From contig OZ024871.1 in assembly GCA_964017185.1 (NCBI GenBank), positions 28,186,488 to 28,250,487 on the forward strand: a stretch of DNA of 64,000 nucleotides, in the 5' to 3' direction. The DNA is from Rugalucina vietnamica. Its lineage: Eukaryota; Mollusca; Bivalvia; Lucinida; Lucinidae. Shown piece after piece: positions 32,358-44,241 of the stretch. The notes under the pieces were generated by a model that searched no databases, had not been told where the DNA came from, and was given only the letters and a program-made list of their open reading frames with translations. The translations under genes were made by a program, and so were the position numbers. Position 1 is the stretch's first letter, and each line of letters opens with the position of its first letter.

Positions 32358-32873
32358 TTTATTTTTGCATGCCATTAGTAAGACCATAAAGAATTGTGTA
32401 TATGTTGCTGAAATGTCAGATTATGTATATTGTGTGTCCAAGTTCACTTCTCATGCGAGAGCTAGGACTAAGTCCATCCAGTCAAGTCATGTTGCCTGGT
32501 GTAGTAGCACCAGTTTGGCATTCACCAATGATCTATCCTGATTCACTTCCAAAAATACAAATGGAATGAAAATATAAAGCACTGGTATAATATTAAATGA
32601 CATTTTAATAAAAGATTCTGTGAAAAAAAGGTGTATAATAATACTTCATGATAAAAAGTGCACATATATGTTTTTGATTTGATACTACAGTGTACATTGT
32701 ATATAAGGCAAGAAAACAAACCATGGATTTGACAAAATTCAAAATGCATAAAACATGTTTTACAAACTATTTTGTTCTCAGATAATGCTTGGCATTTAAA
32801 GCATCCTTAAATTGTTTATATAACTAGTAATCTCAATGGGCTTTATTGTTAAAAGTTCTGCTTTTTTATAAAT

Positions 32874-33109
32874 TGAGCCTCCTCGTGGGAAAACCAACAA
32901 TGTGGTTTTGGACCAGGTCCGACACAAACCGGCCTGTACAAGCACAGAAAGAGCTAGAAACTTGAAATTTCGGATTTTAAGTAGAACAGGAATTGTACTA
33001 TCCGAGTAGCGAAAACAAAGGCGCTGATCAGCTTCGCTGTTACCGCAAAGCTGATCTGCGCCTTTGTTTTCGCCTATGCAGATTGTTGGTTTTCCCATGA
33101 GGCGGCTCA
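32874..33109 (+). mobile_element. TGAGCC hairpin MITE, copy 18
   Basis: Complete, AT flanks, first end type. Confidence 0.9.
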
Positions 33110-33465
33110 ATTACAGAAAATGTCTTGAGTAACTAAGTGAATAACATTTACAAAGGTAAAATTATTCCTTACTATATATAATTTTAAATAATCTCTGGTC
33201 AAGGTGTTTCAATTTTTCCTACCTCATATGGCTCAAATAAAGCAGATAGAGGTAATTCGTGCATTTAGATATAAATATGAGCAGGCCTTGCTATTTACCT
33301 ATCTTGAAGCCGAGCATAATAGCTGCCCATTAAGCATATATCAAGACTGATGAAAATTTGAAGTCCATGACAGAAAGGCCAAAGTATTTGCCACAGAACA
33401 CCAAATCAATATATCATCCTACCCATTACTTAACAACAAATTAGCACGACAAATGCAGTTCTATA
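33110..33465. other. Spacer, no firm gene
   Basis: A minus-strand stretch of 48 bases near 33293-33341 has fair acceptor and donor signals (TTTTCATCAG and GATAG/GTAAAT), reading LDICLMGSYYARLQD. It is too short, and out of phase with the exon at 31.97 kb, to call. Confidence 0.3.
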
Positions 33466-33700
33466 TGAGCTGCGCCATGAGAAAACCAGATTTTTGCCTA
33501 TGCAAATACAAAGGCGCAGATCAGCTTCGCAGTAACTGTGAAGATGATCAGCGCCTTTGTTTTTACTACACGGCTAGTACAATCCCTCTTGTCCTTAAAT
33601 CCGAAATTTCAACCTTCCAACCACCTGTGGCAGCACAGGCCGGTATGTGTGAGACCTGGTCAGAAACCCCCTATGACCGTTTTTCTCGCGTCGCAGCTCG
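33466..33700 (-). mobile_element. TGAGCC hairpin MITE, copy 19
   Basis: Complete with scattered changes. The right end has decayed to GCAGCTCG. Confidence 0.83.
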
Positions 33701-34024
33701 TATCATATTTTAACAAGATAAAAGTTGAAATAAAAATCGCTAAAGTGTAAGAATAGAGTCATTCTGTTAATAAGGAGGATCACATAACTCAATGTGGTTT
33801 GCTCTTGGAGCAAACGACTTTGCACCAACAAACAACAGGTTGAAAACCTTTGGGAACAACATAACAACATGAGTGAAAAGTGCTTTAAAGCTTAACAACG
33901 TGAAAAAGACTAACAATTGATAAGATGAGGTGGGTGTTTGGTGTAATTCAGTCTTGTTCCAGACTTGTTTCAAATCATCATCTTTACAGATAACAGCTAG
34001 ATAGTTAGTTCTGATTTAAACAAA

Positions 34025-34255
34025 TGAGCCTCCTCATGGGAAAACCAACAATATGGTTTTCTAACAGGTCTGACACAAAGCGGCCTGTACAAGCACAGAA
34101 GATGGCTAGAGACTTGGAAATTTTGGATTTAGAAAGTAGAGTACTATCTGTGTAGTGAAAACACAAGTGCTGATCAGCTTCGCGTTCACCGCGAAGCTGA
34201 TCTGCACCTTTGTTTTCGCCTATGCAGATTGTTGGTTTTCCCATGGGGCGGCTCA
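34025..34255 (+). mobile_element. TGAGCC hairpin MITE, copy 20
   Basis: Complete, AA flanks. A small deletion lies left of the palindrome. Confidence 0.87.
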
Positions 34256-36140
34256 AATATGATATACACTATCCAAACAGCAAAATAGAGGAATGCATTT
34301 AACATCCTTTCACCACCACTAAATAACCACAAAAAAACTGTTTTTGTCATAAAAATAAAAGGTCATAAAAATGAAAGACACCATAAACATGAACAAGAGC
34401 ATTGAGTACCAACAAAACTCGAGTGCATATGTACAAGTTTAAAGCCTCAGTTGAACATGGCTGCCATTTCTTCATAAGAAATTAGTGTGAAAAGAAACAA
34501 AACTTATCGTATTGTTTGACTTCGTGAAAACCAGTGACATTCAATCAACCTGACAACAAAAGAAACATCAAGCAAGATTTTCCACTTTTGTATGTTTTTA
34601 ATATAGATGACAAATTGATCTTTTTATGAGCCTGGGCACCACTGCTGTGCACAGTTCATGTCCTCACAGTTTTTTAAGCATTCTTGATACAGACTGGACA
34701 ACTTACTAGAACAATGCAAAAGATTTTTTTCAAATATTCTGATCTTTCGGAAAAGTTTAAATTAACGATAATGTTTCTTTTATTGTTGGTACACCGCAAC
34801 ACACGATGTAGATTAATCAACTGCAGATTTACCGAGTTTGCCATAACATGAAAAATTCTTTTAGCAAAAAACATAGTTGAAGCAAAAACTGAACTTCACT
34901 TAACATAAATTCATTAAAATCTCTTTATTTCATAAATGCATTTTTTTTCATATTTCAATAACTATGTACAGTACCCCATTCAACATTTCACTTCTTATCT
35001 ACTATACTCCTCAAAAGAAGTTTTGCTTCATTTAGATTTTTTCATATTTTTAAGTGGCATTTTAACATAGCTTTTTTAATTTGCACAGTCTGAAAGAGTT
35101 TGATAATGTGTGTTATAAGACCAAAAATCTTTGCGGAAACGATTTTAGGAAACATTGAAAATTCCCATTTTCTGTAAATGCTGAAAATTGGAAAATCAAA
35201 AAAATTCCACAAAAAATGCCACAGCATTAAGAACAAATTTTTGTTTCCAAATTTACACACAAGAGGTCCAAAGCTAATGATTAAGCCTAAAAACAAATTA
35301 AAGATTTTCAAAATTTTAGTAAAAATTCATTTTTTGACAAAATTGCAATTTTTGAGAAAAAATGATAAATATTGGAAACAATGAGAAAATCGAAATTCAT
35401 TTCAATTTTGGATCACTATGAGATGTTTTGACACCAAAACCTGCCACCTGTTTTCTTTCTGTTAAAGGCAATCTCATGTCAAAGATGTCGCATGAGTACT
35501 ATTTTGACATGCAGCTCTTTAAAAATTCTAAATTTGGATGGGTTTAAACCCAATACCTCCATTTAAACATAAATTGGTGCTACATGCTGTGTTTGAAAGA
35601 AAAACAACCCATTTTATTGGAGAGATGAGTTACTAAGCTTTATCTTAGAATTTAGACAAAATCTCAAAAATCGTTATTTTTGGTCAAAAAAAGTGTTTTT
35701 GTCGAAAAAATTCAATTTTTAGTTCTTTGCTTTAAATGATTGCTTTCAGTATCTCGAATCAGGATGTGAAACAAATTTGGGTTTGGAAGCCCAGAAATAA
35801 AGTTGTGGGCTTTTTGCTGCAGCCCAAATTTTGGTGTTTTCAAAACATGCATTTTTCACATTTTTATTTAATCTTTTTAAGAAAAAATATTGAATTGTTA
35901 TTCAGGAAGTCCAGCCCTTTAAGATGGTATTAAGTTTTAAAATATCTATACTTATTTTTTAATAAGACATTATTTTAAAATGAGAAAAATATTAACTGGT
36001 GCAAAACTTCTTTTGATGAGTATATATGAGCCTCAAGGTGTGAAAACCTGTCAGAAGTGTTTGAAAGGTCAGCCTGCATGACTAACATGCTTGCTAGGCA
36101 CTTGATTGTCAATCTAGTAATTGTATCTTCATATTTATCA
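34256..36140. other. Intergenic AT-rich stretch
   Basis: Contains no exon I can support. The frames open on both strands around 35040-35390 reflect A- and T-rich composition. A fragment resembling a MITE end (TGAGCCTCAAGGTGTG) lies at about 36027. Confidence 0.5.
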
Positions 36141-36142
36141 CA

Positions 36143-36148
36143 TTTATT
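36143..36148 (-). terminator. Poly(A) signal for terminal exon E
   Basis: AATAAA on the minus strand, 59 bases after the stop of the 36.2-kb exon. Confidence 0.55.
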
Positions 36149-36206
36149 ATTTGTATAATGCTGGAACAGATTTTTTCGCCATGTAACTCATACAACATCT
36201 TATACT

Positions 36207-36396
36207 TTAGTATCTTCTACACATTGGAGCTGGGAGATGACTCAACTGTATATCACTCTTTACCATACCGAGGCTTTGCCCTAGGAAACCAAATTCTCTC
36301 CTCAGGTTATAACGTGTTCTGTCAACAACCGGGCCATTTCGACTGTGGTCATACTGAAGACGATCTCGCTCTCTTCCGATTTTGTAGTAATCAAAC
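36207..36396 (-). CDS. Candidate terminal exon E
   Basis: Minus strand. After CATTTTGAAG it reads one base, then FDYYKIGRERDRLQYDHSRN, GPVVDRTRYNLRREFGFLGQ and on to PAPMCRRY and a stop (62 residues). An in-frame stop sits just upstream of the acceptor, so the exon start is well bounded. An AATAAA follows in 59 bases. The charged, arginine- and tyrosine-rich content looks like real protein. It is the last of five minus-strand exons that share entry phase; see finding on the exon array. The open plus-strand frame over the same bases is a shadow. Confidence 0.5.
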
Positions 36397-36741
36397 CTTC
36401 AAAATGTATGATCACTTAATAAAATTGGTAATTTTTTTTCAATGCTATTATTCCAACTTAAATCTAATATTTTCTACCTTCTTATTCACGAGTTAACTAC
36501 TAGACAGCAAGAACTAGTTCACTATATATATCACAAACAGATATGAGATCTAATAATTCCGCAACTAAAATGCTGACATAAACTATGATGACTACATGAA
36601 CTAGCAGGCACATCTAAGCCATTGCAACCATGATACATACTATGTTTTCACACACTCCAAAATTTAGGAAATAACTATGTAGGTAAGTTAATTGCATTGG
36701 CGTGTTAGTAAATTCTAAATATCACTGTTAAAATTGATACA

Positions 36742-36747
36742 TTTATT
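36742..36747 (-). terminator. Poly(A) signal for terminal exon D
   Basis: AATAAA on the minus strand, 26 bases after the stop at 36773. Confidence 0.5.
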
Positions 36748-36772
36748 GTTCCTATTATATTTTGAATAAATA

Positions 36773-36905
36773 TCAAACTTTGAAGTGAGGTTTTCGAGGA
36801 GGTAGTTGCTCCATGGGAACTACGAAGTTATATTCCGGTGGGTTGAGAAGGGGCATAACTCTGTCCTCCCCTTCATTTTCTGCTCGACACCGGCGGTGAC
36901 ATATT
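36773..36905 (-). CDS. Candidate terminal exon D
   Basis: Minus strand, after GATTTCGTTACAG. One base, then ICHRRCRAENEGEDRVMPLL and NPPEYNFVVPMEQLPPRKPH, ending FKV and a stop: 43 residues. The composition (proline-rich tail, charged start) and the local rise in GC over AT-rich surroundings support coding. The poly(A) signal follows closely. No family recognised. Confidence 0.5.
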
Positions 36906-36921
36906 CTGTAACGAAATCATA

Positions 36922-37154
36922 TGAGCTGTGTCACAAGAAAACCAGTCTTCGGGGATTCTGACCAGGCCCATAACAAACCAAGATGTACCGACATAAGAAG
37001 AGACTAGAAGCTTGAAATTTAGGATTTAACCAGAGGGATCTTGCTATAATTGTAGCAAAAACAAAGATTCTGATCAGTATTGCAGATACAGAACAGCTGA
37101 TCTGCCTCTTTTTTTCACAAATGCAAAAATCCTGTTTTCTCATGACGCAGCTCA
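36922..37154 (+). mobile_element. TGAGCC hairpin MITE, copy 21, degraded
   Basis: Second end type. It starts 17 bases upstream of exon D's acceptor and so covers the place where that exon's branch point should lie. Confidence 0.8.
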
Positions 37155-37422
37155 TGTATCTCTCATAGAAGTTGAACATATCTTTTAGAAAAATTACAAT
37201 TTTTGAAAATAACAACAATGAAAAATCGCACAGATCACTTCAAAACATAATTTCTCTAATCTCTACCCACAATGCACTATAGAAAATGGCAGCCATGAAA
37301 ACATGAGCAATAGTGATTATGCAAAAGGAAACAGGCAAGGGAAGGCATATTAACAGCTAAGGTGCACTTTTTTGTGATATGTAATTAAGACAAAAATTTT
37401 GCATATTTCTCATTAACTCATT

Positions 37423-37662
37423 AATGACCAGTGCATTCACCCACTGTTATCGTTTTGGCGAGTTCACTTTAAATTTTAAGGGCTACAGGTGTGATTTTAA
37501 CATTTTATTCCATTTTTCGATGAAATTCCTCTAAGCAAACAGAATAGCCCCAGATGGGACGCCGTGTGACATCACATCTGGTGCTACACTGTTTGCCTAT
37601 GTCCCACGTAGCACTGTTTTGCCTATGTCCCACAAAAAGAACGCCAAGCTCAAATGAGTTAA
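37423..37662. mobile_element. CCCCAGATG hairpin element, copy 2
   Basis: Ends TTAACTCATT and AATGAGTTAA are exact inverses. Core hairpin GCCCCAGATGGGAC with its complement. A short segment, GTTTTGCCTATGTCCCAC, is duplicated near the right end. Confidence 0.7.
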
Positions 37663-37966
37663 AGCAATATGTCAGGGATACCAATTCTGGTACAAGAACA
37701 TGCTAATAAGAGCTCAAATATTGTTTCTTGATAAAGATTACTGATCAAAATTTCTATTCAATCATCACCATATTTGCACCATATCTGTTATGCTGCAGGA
37801 AAGGCCAACAAGTGTATAAAATTGCACACATGTACAACAATAGGATAAAAGCACCAAAAAGGGAGCAAAAAATATACTAACAAAGTCACACAAAACATTT
37901 AAAGCAATTGTACAAAAACAAAAGGTAAAACAAAGATAATACTGTATACATCTATAAATAGCTGGC

Positions 37967-38099
37967 TTAAGCATATCGACCAATCGCTTGTTTTGGATGA
38001 ATGATATGATAAACTTGGTCTCGCTGGATATTTTTCAGTGACACTGGCTCTGGAGTTGGCCTCTTACTTGTAGTTTGTTGTCGTGGTTTGTCCATGTAT
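37967..38099 (-). CDS. Candidate terminal exon C
   Basis: Minus strand, after CCATGTGTTACAG. One base, then YMDKPRQQTTSKRPTPEPVS and LKNIQRDQVYHIIHPKQAIG, ending RYA and a stop: 43 residues, the same length and phase as exon D. A donor-like ACAA/GTAAGA within it would not fit the phase of exon D. No canonical poly(A) signal was found downstream. Confidence 0.45.
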
Positions 38100-38222
38100 C
38101 TGTAACACATGGACAGCAGATTGGCTACACTGAATTGTTTTCAATTTGCCAAGAAAGCAATAAAGCAAAACAACATTTAATAGAAAATATATAAATGCTA
38201 ATAAAACAAATAAAAATCAGTC

Positions 38223-38467
38223 ACATCAGGAAAACATGTCCGTGAAATAAAAAAACCCTTACACCCCACTTTTATATAGCAAAACTGGGGTATGCAGGGC
38301 TCCAAAACATAAATTGTGGGTACTTGTTAGAACCGTCTAGGCGAGGTGTACCTACAATCTATGTTTTGAGCAAAAATAAGAAAAAATATCAAAAATTTTA
38401 TAAAGAAATTTTCATTTTTTACACTTGAAAAAAATATCTGTATATTGCATGGCCGTGTTTTCATAAT
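38223..38467. mobile_element. ATTACGAAAAC-family hairpin MITE, copy 3
   Basis: Left end CATCAGGAAAACATGTCCGT is inverse to the right end around CATGGCCGTGTTTTCATAAT. It contains both internal hairpins of the family, ACCCCACTTTTATATAGCAA and the CATAAATTGTGGGTAC arm. Confidence 0.65.
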
Positions 38468-38584
38468 GAATGCAATTGAGCCAAAAAAAATACTCTTTTT
38501 CATTATGACTTTGCCAAAGATGAAAGTTAACATCTATGATTATTATAGACTGTATTGGATATTCTGCCACAAACAGTGCTTTGT

Positions 38585-38590
38585 TTTATT
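38585..38590 (-). terminator. Poly(A) signal possibly serving terminal exon B
   Basis: AATAAA on the minus strand, about 200 bases after the stop at 38791. Confidence 0.35.
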
Positions 38591-38790
38591 GACATTTTTT
38601 GCCTATACCTCCAGAAAAATGGGAAAGATATCGGTAAAAATGTACGCAAACAATGAACTGTTTTGTGTCAGGATGCCTAATTTCAGGCTAAGAGGAGTTA
38701 TGTGTCTCTTAGGAAATTCATAAGCCTAGTTTGTCTCAGTCTTAGCTGGTCGAACGCCATGAAAAAAGAATATTTCTTGAAAGGCTCATA

Positions 38791-39037
38791 TTATTCTGGA
38801 GTTTCCTGAAGCACTTTAACATGAAAATCTCCATTCACTTTACGGAGTACATCATATTTGTCAACATTTTTGTTCATTCTTCTGTTTGTCCTATTTTCAT
38901 CTGTAATATAGTCTGAGTTATCTTTTCCTGGATATACAACGGCATAGGCAAGATCACAGTGTGGTGCGTGAAGCTGGCGTCCTCTATAGCGATTGTTTAA
39001 ACCAGCGGAATCCACACGAAACTTTTGTAATGTTTGC
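38791..39037 (-). CDS. Candidate terminal exon B
   Basis: Minus strand, after GAATTTTCAG. One base, then QTLQKFRVDSAGLNNRYRGR, QLHAPHCDLAYAVVYPGKDN and on to KVLQETPE and a stop, 81 residues. The frame has no interruptions and looks protein-like, with conserved-style charged and tyrosine content. It would also join in phase to an open stretch at 40420-40588, but that lies inside a transposon, so I prefer the upstream gene. No family recognised. Confidence 0.45.
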
Positions 39038-39367
39038 CTGAAAATTCAAAGTGCCTGAATCAAAGGAAAATGTAATGGTAAATTCAAAAAGGAAAAAGAA
39101 ACCATCAAACAATCAAGGTGTACAACTTTTCCATCTAATTTTGTCAAAAGAAAATTTTAATTTTCAGCTGATATTTGTACTTGTATCTGAGAATTAATGG
39201 AAGTTAGACAATTACTGAAATGCTTCTGTAAAATTTAAACAGAAATAATTAATGCATTCCTTTTTTTTACAAAGGGCAAAACAATAATCTGCAGTTTGAG
39301 GCTCAAAATTATTAGCACATGAAATCAATTTGAAACAGAGGAAAGGCAGTTAACAATAAACATGTAC

Positions 39368-42300
39368 GTGGGTCCTTCTGAGATAAACTGCAACATTTCT
39401 GGACATTTATTTACAAATTGAAAATCTACATTTTTGCAACAATTTCTACCTAGAAATATTGGGCAGTTATTCATTTTGCCTAAATTTGTCATAAAAAGAT
39501 AGTTCTTGCTCGATTAAGCTCAGTTTTTTACATTTTTTTTTCAGCAGTCACTGATCGTTATGGATGTTACATTGATTGACATGTCAAAATGCTGAAAATT
39601 TAATAGCTGTAAACATTATACAAGCACTCCATTCTGTGCTCGAGTATGTAACTCCCAAACATATGAATAAATTCAAAGCATAGGTTTCTTTGCCATACAA
39701 GAATTTCATATGCAAATAAGGTTTTGGTCTAGTGTTACGGACGTCACCCAAAACACGAACTTAAATGATTTTTTCTGAATGTGCCAGAGTAGGTTTTTTC
39801 ATAAATACAATGTCCAAAGCTATTTTTCAATTATAAAGCATAGGTTGTGAATATCTGGTGTGCATCCAGCTGCAATAAATTGATGTTTTAAGCAATAACG
39901 TTTTGGCACATAATTGTCAAACTTACGTCCATTCAACCTGTCAAGCAGTAACATCCGCAACATTTCTTTCTCATTTCATCCTTCATTATGCAACTATTAG
40001 CTGCTAGTCGCCCTCTAAGTAAGACACTGCAGTTGTTTTAAGGGATACATTGTAAACAATATGATCATCTCTGGTGTAAATGCAGGATATATTTAATCTC
40101 GGTATGGACGTTACATAACTTGTCAACAACAACATCCCTAACACACCATTGCAGTGTCAAATACAACGTCCAAATGAAAGCAGCCAACAAATAATGACAT
40201 TATAGAGATCCCTGCCTGATCGTGGAAACAATAACCTTCAAAAACGTTTAGCATTTGTTTGAAACGTAAGACTGAATCCTTGTATGTTTATAATGCTACC
40301 AAACTCACCCATTGTGTTTCAGACGTAACAGTTGATGCGTGATAATCATCTCGTAATTGTCATCTGATGACATCCGTTTATTTTTCAATCAAACTGACAT
40401 CGACAACATGTAAACATACCCATTTAGTACAAAATTCACCAAATTAGCGTAATCCAAGCACGCATGAACAGTCATCCCTGGGCAGTTTGTCACCAAACTG
40501 TCGTAGCGATTAAAAACAAAACTCGATACGGATGTAAATTCCAATAAAACATTTGACAGATCGTATTGTACTTTCGTTTTGCAACAGACTGCAAAGAATG
40601 AATGCCTCAAAAAGTGATGACGTAGTACACAGTTTTATTACGTATATGCACAACATTTGCGCATCGCTATTTTCGGCCCCAAGGACGATTTAACGGGAGA
40701 AGTTAAGTACGTAATATTATGACCGACACTCATCGTATGTTATGTAGTTCGTTTTTGCAAAGTTAGTATTGCTTTCCCGTTGCAAATGACATATTACATT
40801 GCAAGGAAGAGTGTTTAAACGCACCTTACAATATCAAATGTAAGACCAGAGGACCAATGGTCCTGTAAACGCTCACCTGAGATCTGCTGCATATACCAAT
40901 AAACATGTATGAATATTATGGTATTTTATTCCAGTGCAGGGGCAGATGAAGCCCTTGGGCCATTTTCTTTTTTCTGAATCTTCAATATTCTGTCCATTTG
41001 CCAATTTCCTGCTGGCTTTTCCCTTCAAATGACATTTTAACAGTTTTCCCAATTCAAATGCATAGGCAACCCATGTTGACCTAGCCATAAACTTGGTCAA
41101 GGTCATCACAGGGTCCTGATTTATATATACATTAAAGTACTTTAGCCATCGATGCTTCATGCCAAGTTTCCTTGAAATCAGTCTATTGGTTTCAGAGAAG
41201 AAGGTTTTTGATGGGTTTTTACCATATATGGGCATGGCGGCCATCTTTGTCATGTGACCTAGATTATTTATATATACATTGATTCACCCATTCTATAGAT
41301 GCTTCACAAAAAATTTGGCTTTGATTGGCCAAGCGGTTTCAGAGGAGAAGACGTTTGAATAGTATGGAAATATACATGTATATTGCCGCGGGGTGGGGGC
41401 ACATGAGCCCCTGGGGTCCAATTTTTTTCAGAATCATTAATATTCAGTCCTACTTCCCATTTCCTGCAAGACTTTCACTTTAAATTACATTTTAAAAGTT
41501 TTCCCCATTCCAATGCATTGGTGACCTATGTTGACCTTGCCGTAAAATAGGTCAAGGTCATCACAGGGTCATGATTTATATATACATTGTAGTGCTTGAG
41601 CCATCAATGCTTCATGCCAAGTTTTGTTGAAATCGGTCCACCGGTTCTGGAGAAGAAGATTTTTGAAGGGTTTTTACCATATATGGGCATGGCGGCCATC
41701 TTGGTCATGTGACCTGGATTATTTATATACACATTGGTTCCCCCTTCCCATAGATGATTCATGTAAAATTTGGCTTTGATTGGCCAAGCGGTTTCAGAGA
41801 AGAAGATGTTTGAATATTATGATAATATACATGTATATTGCCCCGGGGTGAGGGCGGATGAGCCCCTGGTGCCCAATTTTTTTCAGAATCATTAATATTC
41901 AGTCCTACTGCTCATTTTCTGCAAGATTTTTCCTTTAAATGACAATTTAACAATTATTCCCATTCAAATGCAAAGGCGACCTATGTTGACCTTGCCGTAA
42001 AATAGGTCAAGGTCACCGCAAGGTCATGATTTATATATACATTGTAGTGCTTGAGTCATCAATGCTTCATGCCAAGTTTGGTTGAAATCGGTCCAGTGGT
42101 TCCGGAGAAGAAGATTTTTGAAGGGTTTTTACCATATATGGGCATGGCGGCCATCTTGGTCATGTGACCTGGATTATTTATATACACATTGGTTCCCCCT
42201 TCCCATAGATGCTTCATGTAAAATTTGGATTTGATTGACCAAGCGGTTTCAGAGAAGAAGATCTTTGAAAATTGTGGACGACGGACGGACGGACGGACGA

Positions 42301-42857
42301 CGGACGACGGACGGACGGACGGACGACGGAGCATGGGTATACTATAAGCTCACCTTGTGAGCCTGACGGCTCAGGTGAGCTAAAAAAGCAGCATGATTAA
42401 GGAGATGAAAAACGGTAAAAATACACATTTTTTTGACCGACAGCATAACGTCCGATAAGCATATTTCAAACTCCTCGTAATTCAAACTCCTCGTAAGTTT
42501 CAAGGAAGATATAATAGTCAAATTAGCAGTGCTTAAATAACAGAACAGTTCATTGTTAACAGTTTAACAATAAAAGAATACAGAAAAAAGCGTACTGGTA
42601 GTATATTTTTGATGCTTAAAAATTCGTGCTAATTTTTGTCACAAAAAACGTCCGAAAATTTGGCTTTTTTGGAAAAAGAAAATTAAAAAAAATATAGAAA
42701 ACGACCAGATAATACTCTAAAATTGTTTATTTTGTCATTTCAACATATCTTCTTTCAATTGCAACTGTCTATTTGACCCCACCCACTTTTGAAAAGTTAT
42801 TTTTATTGCATCAAAATTTCCACTAGTGCTGTTGCAGTTTATCTAAGAAGGACCCAC
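39368..42857. mobile_element. Large GTGGGTCCTTCT terminal-repeat element
   Basis: GTGGGTCCTTCTGAGATAAA at 39368 is matched by its inverse at 42830-42857 (the complement reads GTGGGTCCTTCTTAGATAAA, then ACTGCAAC). The interior contains scattered ACGTCC motifs and, from 40846 to 42385, a whole AGCTCACC element. A minus-strand open stretch at 40420-40588 followed by a good donor (AATGG/GTATGT) may be a remnant of its own gene; no transposase was recognised. Confidence 0.6.
40846..42385 (-). mobile_element. AGCTCACC element, reverse copy
   Basis: Reads inward from GACCAATGGTCCTGTAAACG to GGTGAGCTAAAA at the far end, the reverse of the 8.2-kb copy. Three related blocks of about 430-480 bases are present. 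A GGAC-repeat tract lies at 42277-42330. Confidence 0.75.
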
Positions 42858-42941
42858 ATATATTGTGTTAATTTAGAAACAATACATACATTTTAAAGCA
42901 AAGCATTAAAAGCAGGAGGGCCTGGTGTGATTTATGAAGAA

Positions 42942-43586
42942 ATGATCCACAAGTCTGAACTTTATAAACTGTTACAGAATGGGTATCATATGATTCACAA
43001 GTCAGAACTTTATAAACTGTTACAGAATGAGTATCGTATGATCCACAAGTCTGAACTTTATAAACTGTTACAGTATGAGTATCGTATGATCTACAAGTCT
43101 GAGCTTTATAAACTGTTACAGAATGAGCATCGTATGATCCACAAGTCTGAACTTTATAAACTGTTACAGTATGAGTATCGTATGATCTACAAGTCTGAAC
43201 TTTATAAACTGTTACAGTATGAGTATCGTATGATCTACAAGTCTGAGCTTTATAAACTGTTACAGAATGAGCATCGTATGATCCACAAGTCTGAACTTTA
43301 TAAACTGTTACAGAATGAGTATCGTATGATCTACAAGTCTGAACTTTATAAACTGTTACAGTATGAGTATCGTATGATCTACAAGTCTGAGCTTTATAAA
43401 CTGTTACAGAATGAGTATAGTATGATCCACAAGTCTGAACTTTATAAACTGTTACAGAATGAGTATAGTATGATCCACAAGTCTGAACTTTATAAACTGT
43501 TACAGAATGAGTATAGTATGATCCACAAGTCTGAACTTTATAAACTGTTACAGAATGGGTATCATATGATCCACAAGTCTGAACTG
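42942..43586. repeat. 48-base minisatellite, about 13.4 units, open on both strands
   Basis: Units start ATGATCCACAAGTCTGAACT and end with variants of AATGAGTATCGT. With 16 codons per unit, the plus strand reads MIHKSELYKLLQNEYR repeatedly (248 codons) and the minus strand reads VQTCGSYDTHSVTVYK repeatedly (264 codons). Sites alternate between a few states (ATCC/ATCT, GAAT/GTAT, GTAT/GCAT). No splice signals or start context supports expression. Confidence 0.92.
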
Positions 43587-43625
43587 AATGGCTTTCATAA
43601 AATGATTTGTTCCCATTTCGCCTTC

Positions 43626-44241
43626 TCCCATTTCGCCTACACTCACTGGGTGCTTCCTTCATCCCGATATTAAAAGGTTTTGTTTGACTTTTACTATAGG
43701 TCCCGATAGGATTTGGTTTTGTTTGATGCTGGTATCAGATTTTTTTCTACAATAATTCCTAGAATTTGGTCAATGATTTGATTCTCATTTATGACATCAT
43801 TGAACGAATTTTTAGTCATAAAATAGTGCTTTGAATGCAATTTTAAAGTAAGTTTGTATTTGATTTGTTATGAAGTGATATAAATTATGCAAATATTGTT
43901 ATTTCCAACTCTGTTTTGTGGAGATTTGCTGTGTTAATGCAGTAGAAAAAAAATCTGGTACCATAAAGTCAAACAAAACCTTTTTATATCGGGACCAAGG
44001 AAGCACTCAAGTGTACACTGGACATTCAATGAATTCCCATTTCGCCTTCTCTGCCCTTTTTGTCAGCAAACACTTTTTTTTTTTCAAATTTATTATCATT
44101 TAAATCTATTCTACATGTTTTACAGTGAATATGAATATGCAATGTACATGACTGTTCTAAATGATAAAATAAAAATCAGTTTAATTTAGATCAACAATTA
44201 AAACATCAGTAGACCAAATGTTAGTAGGCGAAACGGGAGCA
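43626..44241. mobile_element. CTCCCATTTCGCCTAC terminal-repeat element
   Basis: The left end CTCCCATTTCGCCTAC is inverse to GTAGGCGAAACGGGAG on the right. Inside, GATATTAAAAGGTTTTGTTT and GGGTGCTTCCTT are also matched by complements near 43970-44020. Non-coding; it directly follows the 48-base array. Confidence 0.55.

Noticed and set aside
33767-33973. Minus-strand frame ending in a stop after CDPPY
   Set aside because: Partly protein-like, but several frames are open here, splice signals are weak and the phase does not fit the exon at 31.97 kb.
36158-36496. Plus-strand open frame of 112 codons
   Set aside because: The minus strand over the same bases has a better bounded exon with acceptor, stop and poly(A) signal, so the plus frame is taken as its shadow.
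40420-40610. Minus-strand frame that would join in phase to the 38.9-kb exon
   Set aside because: It lies inside a 3.5-kb terminal-repeat element, and no ATG opens the long frame. I keep it only as a possible remnant of the element's own gene.
42942-43586. CRISPR-like array
   Set aside because: The repeats are contiguous 48-base units without unique spacers, in an animal genome.
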